Assembly (NCBI RefSeq): GCF_008042045.1
Contig: NZ_RDBP01000054.1
Span: 210,944-252,510 of the forward strand
DNA length: 41,567 bases
Direction: 5' to 3'
From: Streptomyces sp. T39
GTDB lineage: Bacteria; Actinomycetota; Actinomycetes; Streptomycetales; Streptomycetaceae
Under the pieces are notes generated by a model that worked only from the letters and a program-made list of their open reading frames with translations, ran no database searches and was not told the origin of the DNA. The first letter of the stretch is position 1; each line of letters starts with the position of its first letter. Shown one piece after another: positions 1 through 6,294 of the stretch. Both the position numbers and the translations under genes were made by a program.

Positions 1-174
1 TGTCGGAGCAGTCCGACACGACCTCTGACCGTTTTCCGGGTTCACCCGCCGTCCCGCGCCGGGCCCGCACCCTGCCCGGCCCGTGGGGGGCCGAGCCGGG
101 CAGGGTGCGGGCCCGGCGCGGGACGGCGGGTGAACCCGGAAAACGGTCAGAGGTCGTGTCGGACTGCTCCGACA
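1..174. repeat. Perfect long inverted repeat at the window edge
   Basis: Bases 1-80 are the exact reverse complement of bases 95-174, around a 14-base spacer (81-94). The left arm is cut by the window start, so the repeat may be longer. The right arm ends inside the hairpin that follows tRNA-Pro. It is either a very long genomic hairpin or a fold-back (snap-back) artefact at a contig end; the sequence alone cannot decide. Confidence 0.95.
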
Positions 175-183
175 CGACCTCTG
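148..183 (-). terminator. Hairpin downstream of tRNA-Pro
   Basis: A perfect 16-bp stem with a CTGC loop lies about 19 bases beyond the tRNA 3' end. No T-run follows, which is usual for Streptomyces terminators. Part of it belongs to the right arm of the edge inverted repeat. Confidence 0.7.
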
Positions 184-201
184 ATCGACGACTCTCTCGA
201 G

Positions 202-275
<74 letters not shown>

Positions 276-405
276 ATGCCCGTGTGACCTGGGCTTTCCC
301 CCTGGCCGAACGCGCAAGAGAACCATACAACACTCCACGGGACGGCCGGACGCGGCCGCGCGCACCCGGGAAGTGGCTCCGGGCGGCCGGCGGGACAATG
401 GGCGG

Positions 406-918
406 ATGGACGAGGCACGCAGCAGCAGGCCGGGGCGGGACCGCGACGCGGAGGGCAGGGCGAGGAACGCCCGGCCCAGGGACGGTCTCGGGCGTCCCCT
501 GCCGTACGGTGCGGCGGGTGTGGAGCGTCAGCCGGAGGGCCTGGTGCGCACCCCCGGGGAGTCGCTGGCCGAGGCACAGCGGCTGCTCGACGAGGGGAAG
601 CCGTTCCACGCGCACGAGGTGTTCGAGGACGCGTGGAAGTCGGGGCCCGAGGCGGAGCGTGAGCTGTGGCGCGGGCTCGCCCAACTCGCCGTGGGGCTCA
701 CCCATGCCGCCCGGGGCAATGCCACGGGCGGTGTGCGCCTGCTGCGGCGCGGCGCGGACCGGATCGCGCCGTTTCCCGGTCCCTACGGCATCGACGTGCC
801 CGGCCTGACCGCGTGGGCGCGGGAGCTGGCCGGGCGGGCGGCGGGGCCGGTGGACGCGGCGTCCGAGGCCCCGCGGCTCACCGCGCGAGAAGGCGGACCA
901 GCACCGACGTGTGACTGA
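406..918 (+). CDS. DUF309 domain protein
   Basis: A 170-residue soluble protein with the DUF309 signature FHAHEVFEDAWKSG near residues 66-79, followed by the helical core (ELWRGLAQLAVGLTHAARGN). The family is conserved in bacteria but has no settled biochemical role; its His/Glu pattern suggests a metal site. The first ~45 residues are Arg/Gly-rich and probably disordered. The ATG at 406 was chosen because upstream in-frame sequence reads through the tRNA. The 3' end overlaps the convergent DUF488 gene by about 40 bases. Family assignment is confident, function is not known. Confidence 0.85.
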   Translation: MDEARSSRPGRDRDAEGRARNARPRDGLGRPLPYGAAGVERQPEGLVRTPGESLAEAQRLLDEGKPFHAHEVFEDAWKSGPEAERELWRGLAQLAVGLTHAARGNATGGVRLLRRGADRIAPFPGPYGIDVPGLTAWARELAGRAAGPVDAASEAPRLTAREGGPAPTCD

Positions 919-1222
919 CGGCCGGGTCCTTCGCGGCGGTCAGCAGGGTCACGGGTCCCTCGGCGGCGAGGGCACGCAGGCGTGACAGGGCCTCGGCGGC
1001 GGGTGGTTCGGCCAGCTCGCTCTCGTAGCGGCGGCAGAACTCGTCGTACTCGCCGTCCGGCCCGTGGTACCAGCGGCGCAGCTCGGTCGACGGGGTGAGG
1101 GCCTTGGGCCACTCGTCGACGCGCGCCCGTGTCCTGGCCAGGCCGCGCGGCCAGAGGCGGTCGACGAGCACCCGGGTGCCGTCGTCCGCCCCGGGGTCGT
1201 CGTAGACCCTGCGGACCTTCAC
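878..1222 (-). CDS. DUF488 family protein
   Basis: A 114-residue protein starting VKVRRVYDDP and carrying the family motif RVLVDRLWPRG, then DEWPKALTPSTELRRWY and the C-terminal VTLLTAAKDPAVSHTSVL. These are typical of the short DUF488 proteins (YeaO type) of unknown function. The GTG at 1222 is preferred because GAGGAG lies 8 bases upstream; an ATG at 1243 is possible but has the Shine-Dalgarno inside the reading frame. It converges on, and overlaps, the DUF309 gene. TetR lies upstream on the same strand, 53 bases away. Confidence 0.85.
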   Translation of the reverse strand: MKVRRVYDDPGADDGTRVLVDRLWPRGLARTRARVDEWPKALTPSTELRRWYHGPDGEYDEFCRRYESELAEPPAAEALSRLRALAAEGPVTLLTAAKDPAVSHTSVLVRLLAR

Positions 1223-1275
1223 CTGACCGGCTCCTCGCTGCATGGGCCCAGGGTCACAGAGGGCCGCCGGTGCGG

Positions 1276-1896
1276 CTACCGGACGGCCCGGCCGGGGGCG
1301 GCGAGACCGAGGGCCGGGAAGAGCACCGCCTCGACGAAGCCGGGGAGCCCGGCGTCGTCGCCGAGGCGGTCGTCGAAGAGCCGCTCGACGCGCAGCACCC
1401 CCATGAAGCAGGGCGCGACGTAGCCGATCGCCGGGTTGTCGGCGGCGAGCTCGCCGCGTTCGACGGCGCGGCGCACGATCGCGTCGAGCGCGGCGACCTC
1501 GGGGTCGATCACCGTCTCGCGCAGGGCGTCGCGCAGATCGGGGTGCTGGAGGTAGGCCTGGCCGACGGCCTCCATCAGTTCGGTGTCCCGGCCGCGGCGG
1601 TCGCAGGCGAGCCGGGCGGCCTCCCGCAGGTCGCCCGCGAGCGTGCCGGTGTCGATGCCGGTGAACAGCGCGCACCGCCGGGCGCCGAGGGCGGCGGTCA
1701 CGAGCTGCGGTTTGGTCTTCCACTGCCGGTAGAGCGTCGCCTTGCCGCACTTGGTGCGGGCGGCGACGCCCTCCATGGTCACGGCGTCGTAGCCGCCCTC
1801 GCGGAGCAGGTCGAGCACGGCGGCGAAGAGTTCCTGCTCGCGCTGGGGCGTGATCTTGCTGCGGCGAGCGGCTGACGTGGCGGCCTGCGTGGACAT
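1276..1896 (-). CDS. TetR family transcriptional regulator
   Basis: A 206-residue regulator. The N-terminal TetR helix-turn-helix spans roughly residues 15-65 (AAVLDLLREGGYDAVTMEGV, then KCGKATLYRQWKTK). The remainder is a helical ligand-binding domain with a TetR_C-like tail. The ATG at 1896 is preceded by AGGGAGAGGA. It is divergent from the PAP2/DMT-transporter pair, and the only strong palindrome in the gap lies between them. The likely role is repression of itself and that pair. The ligand cannot be deduced. Confidence 0.9.
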   Translation of the reverse strand: MSTQAATSAARRSKITPQREQELFAAVLDLLREGGYDAVTMEGVAARTKCGKATLYRQWKTKPQLVTAALGARRCALFTGIDTGTLAGDLREAARLACDRRGRDTELMEAVGQAYLQHPDLRDALRETVIDPEVAALDAIVRRAVERGELAADNPAIGYVAPCFMGVLRVERLFDDRLGDDAGLPGFVEAVLFPALGLAAPGRAVR

Positions 1897-1986
1897 CGGT
1901 TCCTCTCCCTGGCGGGCGGTCCGTGACGGGGCGGTGGGCGGCTGTCGGCGGGAGGTGACTGCACAGACGAGAGTAGGGGCCGCACA

Positions 1987-2024
1987 ATCGAGACGCAAAC
2001 GTATCGAGACGTTTGCGTCTCGAT
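1987..2024. promoter_or_regulatory. Probable TetR operator palindrome
   Basis: 15-bp arms ATCGAGACGCAAACG and CGTTTGCGTCTCGAT are separated by 8 bases. The spacer and right arm contain a third ATCGAGACG, which makes a second, nested palindrome (CGAGACG-TTTG-CGTCTCG at 2005-2022). It sits between the divergent TetR gene and PAP2 gene, the expected place for an autoregulatory operator. Three half-sites could bind two overlapping TetR dimers. Confidence 0.75.
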
Positions 2025-2097
2025 GAATTCGGATCTACGCTTCCTCCGTTTGCTGTCGATCCGCCGGCCGAGTACCGGGTGACTGAGGGGCCGCGTC

Positions 2098-2883
2098 ATG
2101 GCTGCCGGGAAACGTCCCGCCATACCGGGGACGGCCGCTGCCCACAGGCCGCCGCTGCTGCGCGAACTCGCGCTGGTGACGGCGCTCTTCCTCGTCTACA
2201 AGCTCGGCCGCCTCCTCGCGAACGGCCACGAGGCCCGCGCGTTCCACAACGCCACCGGCATATGGGACGCCGAGCGCGCCCTCGGCCTGCCGGACGAGGG
2301 GCTCGTGCAGCGGGTGCTGCTGCACAGCGACACCCTCGTCCACGCGGCGAACACCTACTACGCCGTGGTGCACTTCCCCGCCACGGTCGCCTTCCTCGCC
2401 TGGCTGTACTGGCGCCGGCCCGAGCACTACCGCCGGTCCCGCCGGGCGCTGGCGGCGCTGACGGCCGCCGCGCTGATGCTGCACCTGCTGATGCCCCTCG
2501 CACCGCCGCGGATGCTGTCCGCCGCCGGCCTCGTCGACACCGCGCAGGTGTACGGGCCGTCGGTGTACGGCGCGACCCCGGCGACCGACTCGATGGCGAA
2601 CCAGTTCGCCGCGATGCCCTCGCTGCACGTCGGGTGGGCCCTGATGGTGGCCCTCGGTCTGATGGCCGCGACCCGGGGGCGGCTGCGCGCACTGTGGCTG
2701 CTGCACCCGCTGCTCACCCTGCTCGTCGTGGTCGGCACCGCCAACCACTACTGGCTCGACGCCGTCGTCGCCGCCCTCCTGCTCGGCGGGGTCCTGCTGC
2801 TGATGCGGGCGCCCGCTTCCGGTGCGCTCGCGCACGGATCCGGCGGCGCCGCAGCGGCCGGTGCCGCCGGGGCGCTGCGATGA
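2098..2883 (+). CDS. PAP2-superfamily membrane phosphatase / phosphotransferase
   Basis: A 261-residue protein with about six membrane segments. It carries a PAP2/Aur1-type active site: LAPPRM near residue 140, AAMPSLHVGWAL near 177-188 and TANHYWLDAVVAALL near 216-230. The histidines in the second and third motifs are the expected nucleophile and partner. The family removes or transfers phosphate from lipid phosphates at the outer membrane face. This form resembles the PAP2_3 (inositolphosphotransferase-like) group. ATG at 2098 follows GAGGGG. It overlaps the downstream transporter gene (ATGA) and probably forms a two-gene operon under the adjacent TetR. Substrate unknown. Confidence 0.85.
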   Translation: MAAGKRPAIPGTAAAHRPPLLRELALVTALFLVYKLGRLLANGHEARAFHNATGIWDAERALGLPDEGLVQRVLLHSDTLVHAANTYYAVVHFPATVAFLAWLYWRRPEHYRRSRRALAALTAAALMLHLLMPLAPPRMLSAAGLVDTAQVYGPSVYGATPATDSMANQFAAMPSLHVGWALMVALGLMAATRGRLRALWLLHPLLTLLVVVGTANHYWLDAVVAALLLGGVLLLMRAPASGALAHGSGGAAAAGAAGALR

Positions 2884-3917
2884 GCGGCCTCGTCCTCGCG
2901 GTCCTGCTCTCCCTGCTGTCCGCCGTCGGGTACGCGTTCGCCGCCGTGACGCAGTCCCGGCTGGCCGCCGTCGCGGCCCGCGACGGCGGCGCGCCGCGTT
3001 CGCTGGCCGCGCAGCCGCTGTGGTGGTGGGCGGTGGGCCTCAACGCCGCGGGCGCCCTCGCCCACGTCGGCGCTCTGCACTACGGGCCGCTGACGCTGGT
3101 CCAGCCGCTCGGGGCGCTGACCCTGGTGGCGGCGCTGCCCCTGGCCGCCCGGCGCGACCGCCGCCGGGTCGTGCGCGGCGAGTGGCGCGGCGCGCTGTGC
3201 ACCCTGGCCGGTCTCGTGGGTCTGATCTCGGTGACCGGGCCCGCCGCCCCGGGCGACGCGCTGTCGGTGCGGGAGTCGCTCGCCGTGGCGGCGGCGTCGG
3301 GGCTCCTGATCGCCGTGCTCGCGCGGGGCCGGGGTCTCGGGCACGCGACCGCGTCGGGAGTGGCCTCCGGTGTGGCGTCGGCGCTGACGCAGACGGTCAC
3401 CGCGGCCCTGGCCGGCGGGCTGCCGGGCGGGGCGACGGCGTGGTGGCAGACCGTGGCGGTCGCCGCGCTGGTGGCGGTCCTCTCCGTGGGCGGGCTCCTG
3501 CTGTCGCAGCGGGCCTACCGGGGCGGACTCGCCGCGCCGCTGGCGCTCGTCAACCTCTCCAACCCGGCCGTGGCGGGGGTGATCGGCGTCGCGCTGCTGG
3601 GCGAGACGTTCCGGGCAGGCGCCTGGGGCTGGCTGACCGCCGCCGTGTCGGCGGCGGTCGCGGCGCGCGGCGTGATCCTGCTGACCCGGGCCGTCCCGGC
3701 CGCCCCGGACGGGGCCCTCCCGGAGGCGGAGGGAGACGCCGTCGCAGAGAAGGCGGGAGACGTCCCGGTCACGGGACGCCCGCGCCCGGTGGCCGGGGCG
3801 GCCGCTCCCGGGACGGTGGAGGCTCCGGCACCCCGGACGCCGGGCGTGCTGCTCGTCCTCCCGCCCCGGCCGCCCGCGCCGGCCGGCGAGACGCCGCCGG
3901 CGGTCCTGACGGGCTGA
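2880..3917 (+). CDS. DMT (EamA-like) membrane transporter
   Basis: A 345-residue integral membrane protein with about nine or ten hydrophobic segments between residues 1 and 285, arranged as two similar halves as in the drug/metabolite transporter superfamily. The conserved pattern YGPLTLVQPLGALTLV in the first half is mirrored by LAAPLALVNLSNPAVAG in the second. The last ~60 residues are Pro/Ala-rich and likely a disordered cytoplasmic tail. Its ATG overlaps the PAP2 stop codon, so the two are translationally coupled. Co-expression with a lipid-phosphate-type enzyme hints at a lipid or cell-envelope substrate, but this is only inference. Confidence 0.8.
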   Translation: MSGLVLAVLLSLLSAVGYAFAAVTQSRLAAVAARDGGAPRSLAAQPLWWWAVGLNAAGALAHVGALHYGPLTLVQPLGALTLVAALPLAARRDRRRVVRGEWRGALCTLAGLVGLISVTGPAAPGDALSVRESLAVAAASGLLIAVLARGRGLGHATASGVASGVASALTQTVTAALAGGLPGGATAWWQTVAVAALVAVLSVGGLLLSQRAYRGGLAAPLALVNLSNPAVAGVIGVALLGETFRAGAWGWLTAAVSAAVAARGVILLTRAVPAAPDGALPEAEGDAVAEKAGDVPVTGRPRPVAGAAAPGTVEAPAPRTPGVLLVLPPRPPAPAGETPPAVLTG

Positions 3918-4062
3918 CGCCCGCCCGGCCCCGGGCGCCGCCCCTCAGTCCGGGCGGACGACCCCACGACGACGGCCGCCGCAGCCGGGGAAGCACTCCC
4001 CCGGCGCCCGGCCCATGACGGGGCCGCCGACGGGGCACCCACCTCGCACGCCGGCCGGACGA

Positions 4063-4080
4063 CCGGGGACGGCTCCCCGG
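4063..4080. terminator. Short hairpin between convergent genes
   Basis: CCGGGGA-CGGC-TCCCCGG, a 7-bp perfect stem, lies between the end of the DMT transporter (+) and the end of the DeoR regulator (-). It could serve both. It is the weakest of the hairpins listed here. Confidence 0.4.
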
Positions 4081-4093
4081 CGAACCGGTGACG

Positions 4094-4891
4094 TCAGACG
4101 GCGACGACCTTGATGCCCGCCTCCGCGAGGCCCTCGGCGACGTCCGGGGGGACGGACGAGTCGGTCACCACGACGTCGATGCTGTCGAGTCCGCAGATCC
4201 GGGCGAAGGCCCGCTTGCCCATCTTCGAGGAGTCGGTGACGAGGATGACGCGCTGGGCCCGTTCGGCGAACAGGCGGCTGATGCTCGCCTCGTCCTCCTG
4301 ATGGGTCATCACGCCGAGTTCGGGGTCGATGCCGTCGACGCCGAGCACGGCGACGTCCAGGACGACCTCGTTCAGGACGCCGACGGTGAGCGGGCCGACC
4401 AGTTCGTAGGTCTGGGGGCGGGCGACCCCGCCCGTGACCACGATCTTGATCTGAGGGCGCACGGCGAGCTCGCCGGCGATGTTGAGGGCGTTGGTGACGA
4501 CGGTGAGGACGGGCGCGTTGGCGTCGGGGGCGTCGCGGCGGGTGCCGGAGGCGCGCAGGGCGAGCGCGCGGGCGACCTCGGTCGTGGTGGTGCCGCCGTT
4601 GAGCCCCACCACTTCACCCTCTCCGATGAGTTCGGCGACGGCCGACGCGATGCGCTGTTTCTCCGAGGCGTGCCGGGACGACTTGTACCTGAGCGGGAGT
4701 TCGTAGCTGACGCCGTGGGCGATGGCCCCGCCCCGGGTGCGGACGAGCATCTGCTGGGCGGCCAGTTCGTCCAGGTCGCGGCGGATCGTGGCCGGGGAGA
4801 CCTCCAGGGTGACCGCGGCGTCCTCGACGTCCACCCTGCCGTCGGCTGCGAGCAGTTCCAGCAGTGCGTTCCACCGCTCGTGCTTGGACAT
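4094..4891 (-). CDS. DeoR/GlpR (AgaR-type) sugar-phosphate-responsive regulator
   Basis: A 265-residue regulator. The N-terminal DeoR winged helix covers residues 1-58 (LEVSPATIRRDLDELAAQQM, followed by VRTRGGA). The C-terminal DeoRC sensor domain shows GLNGGTTTTEVARAL near 95-109, VVTNALNIA, VVTGG and DVAVLGVDGID, the phosphosugar-isomerase-like fold that binds sugar phosphates. ATG at 4891 is preceded by AAGGAG at 8 bases. It is divergent from a class II aldolase gene, the arrangement seen for AgaR-type repressors of amino-sugar or tagatose pathways. The inducer is probably the aldolase substrate or a precursor, by inference. Confidence 0.9.
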   Translation of the reverse strand: MSKHERWNALLELLAADGRVDVEDAAVTLEVSPATIRRDLDELAAQQMLVRTRGGAIAHGVSYELPLRYKSSRHASEKQRIASAVAELIGEGEVVGLNGGTTTTEVARALALRASGTRRDAPDANAPVLTVVTNALNIAGELAVRPQIKIVVTGGVARPQTYELVGPLTVGVLNEVVLDVAVLGVDGIDPELGVMTHQEDEASISRLFAERAQRVILVTDSSKMGKRAFARICGLDSIDVVVTDSSVPPDVAEGLAEAGIKVVAV

Positions 4892-5282
4892 GGCGGGACT
4901 CCTTCAGGCTGCGGGCTGCGCACCGACACGCTGGGCGACGGCGCCCCTCACCCGATTCGAGGGTCCTCACCGTGCATGAATCTGATCGTAACCCGCCATG
5001 CGTACGCAGGTACCCGCATGCACTTGTCCCGGTTCTCGGGCAACAGTCCCATAACGGCAGCTGGACCGGGCGCGTCTGCTGCTGAATACTGCGCGGCGCG
5101 AGACATGCTCGTAACTGTTCGAAGAGACCAGGGTATGCGCAGCTTCATGCACGAGAAGATCGTCGTCGACGTATGCCCCGACGTCCGCCCCGGCGTCACC
5201 CTGCCGATGGCCGGCGACGTGGACGCGTCCGCCCCCCGACGACTTCCCCAGACCGCCCCCCTCGTTCCGCTGGAGGAACCCG
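4892..5282. promoter_or_regulatory. Divergent promoter region, DeoR regulator / aldolase
   Basis: 391 bases without a convincing gene. The region is noticeably less GC-rich than its surroundings. It holds two oppositely oriented copies of an element made of GGGT(A/T), 8-9 variable bases, then TTCATGCACG: 4971-4994 on the minus strand and 5131-5153 on the plus strand. Each copy points at one of the divergent genes, as paired promoters or operators would. GTAAC occurs near both. A short frame opening at 5135 runs on without a stop or ribosome site and is not called. Confidence 0.55.
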
Positions 5283-6149
5283 ATGCCCCTCACGTCCACC
5301 GATTCCCTCGTCCGGGCCGCCGCCGAAGCGGGCACCGGTATCGGCGCGTTCAACGTGGTGCAGCTCGAACACGCCGAGGCCATCGTCACGGGCGCCGAGG
5401 CGGCCGGACTGCCGGTGATCGCCCAGATCAGCGAGAACACCGTGCGCTACCACGGCACGCTGGCGCCGATCGGCCTGGCCACGCTGGCGCTGGCCCGCGC
5501 CGCGCACGTCCCGGTCGCCGTGCACCTGGACCACGCCGAGTCCACCGAGCTGGTGCACGAGGCGGTCGCGCTGGGCTTCACCTCGGTGATGTTCGACGCG
5601 TCGAAGCTCCCGTACGAGGAGAACGTGGCGGCCACCCGCAAGATCACCGCCCACTGCCACGAGCACGGGGTGCACGTGGAGGCGGAACTCGGCGAGATCG
5701 GCGGCAAGGACGGTGCCCACGCCCCGGGCGTGCGCACCGACCCCGGGGAGGCGCGCGCCTTCACGGCCGCCACCGGGGTCGACGCACTGGCCGTCGCGGT
5801 CGGCAGCTCCCACGCCATGGCCACGCGGGACGCCGCGCTGGACTTCGCCCTGATCGCCGCACTGCGCGAGGCGGTGCCGGTGCCTCTGGTGCTGCACGGA
5901 TCCTCGGGCGTCGACGACGCCGGCCTGGTCCGGGCGGTGACCGCCGGCATGCGGAAGATCAACATCTCGACGCACCTGAACCGGACGTTCACCGGCGCGG
6001 CCCGGTCGGCGCTCGCGGCCGACGAGCGGCTCTCCGACCCCCGCAGGTATCTGGGACCGGCGCGGGCGGCGATGGCGTCGGAGGTGGGCCGACTGCTGAC
6101 CGTCCTGCACGGCGGCGACGCCTTGTCGCCGAACGGTCACCCCATGTGA
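5283..6149 (+). CDS. Class II fructose/tagatose-bisphosphate-type aldolase
   Basis: A 288-residue zinc aldolase of the GatY/KbaY/Fba class. Visible active-site elements are HLDH at residues 81-84 (Asp83 catalytic, His84 zinc), VEAELGEIGGKDG at 132-144, His177 in VGSSHAMA, His205 in VLHGSSGV, and the phosphate loop MRKINIST at 223-230. It cleaves a ketose 1,6-bisphosphate, or a similar phosphorylated ketose, to DHAP and an aldehyde. ATG follows GGAGGA at 5 bases. Divergence from an AgaR-like regulator, and the absence of glycolytic neighbours, argue for a catabolic sugar (tagatose, amino-sugar or polyol) rather than housekeeping glycolysis. Exact substrate not determinable. Confidence 0.88.
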   Translation: MPLTSTDSLVRAAAEAGTGIGAFNVVQLEHAEAIVTGAEAAGLPVIAQISENTVRYHGTLAPIGLATLALARAAHVPVAVHLDHAESTELVHEAVALGFTSVMFDASKLPYEENVAATRKITAHCHEHGVHVEAELGEIGGKDGAHAPGVRTDPGEARAFTAATGVDALAVAVGSSHAMATRDAALDFALIAALREAVPVPLVLHGSSGVDDAGLVRAVTAGMRKINISTHLNRTFTGAARSALAADERLSDPRRYLGPARAAMASEVGRLLTVLHGGDALSPNGHPM

Positions 6150-6170
6150 CGACGGCGGCTCGGGCCGTCG
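6150..6170 (+). terminator. Hairpin after aldolase gene
   Basis: CGACGGC, 7-base loop, GCCGTCG begins directly after the aldolase stop codon. It is a modest 7-bp stem without a T-run and probably ends the aldolase transcript. Confidence 0.45.
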
Positions 6171-6294
6171 CCCGTCTGTGCCGACATACGCTGACACACC
6201 CGGCGTTTGCGGTGCAGGGGCTGACGGCAACCGCTTCACGGGGCATCATCACCTTCTGTTCCGCACTGGCTGCCGCACCGCGGGGAGCGGCAGC

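Noticed and set aside
1..174. Terminal inverted repeat of a linear replicon or insertion sequence
   Set aside because: No transposase, target duplication or known Streptomyces telomere pattern is visible; housekeeping genes follow at once.
5135..5282. Short frame starting MRSFMHEK upstream of the aldolase
   Set aside because: No ribosome site and no stop before it overlaps the aldolase in another frame; it coincides with a repeated DNA element, so the resemblance to MKNFMH at 27660 is more likely DNA-level.
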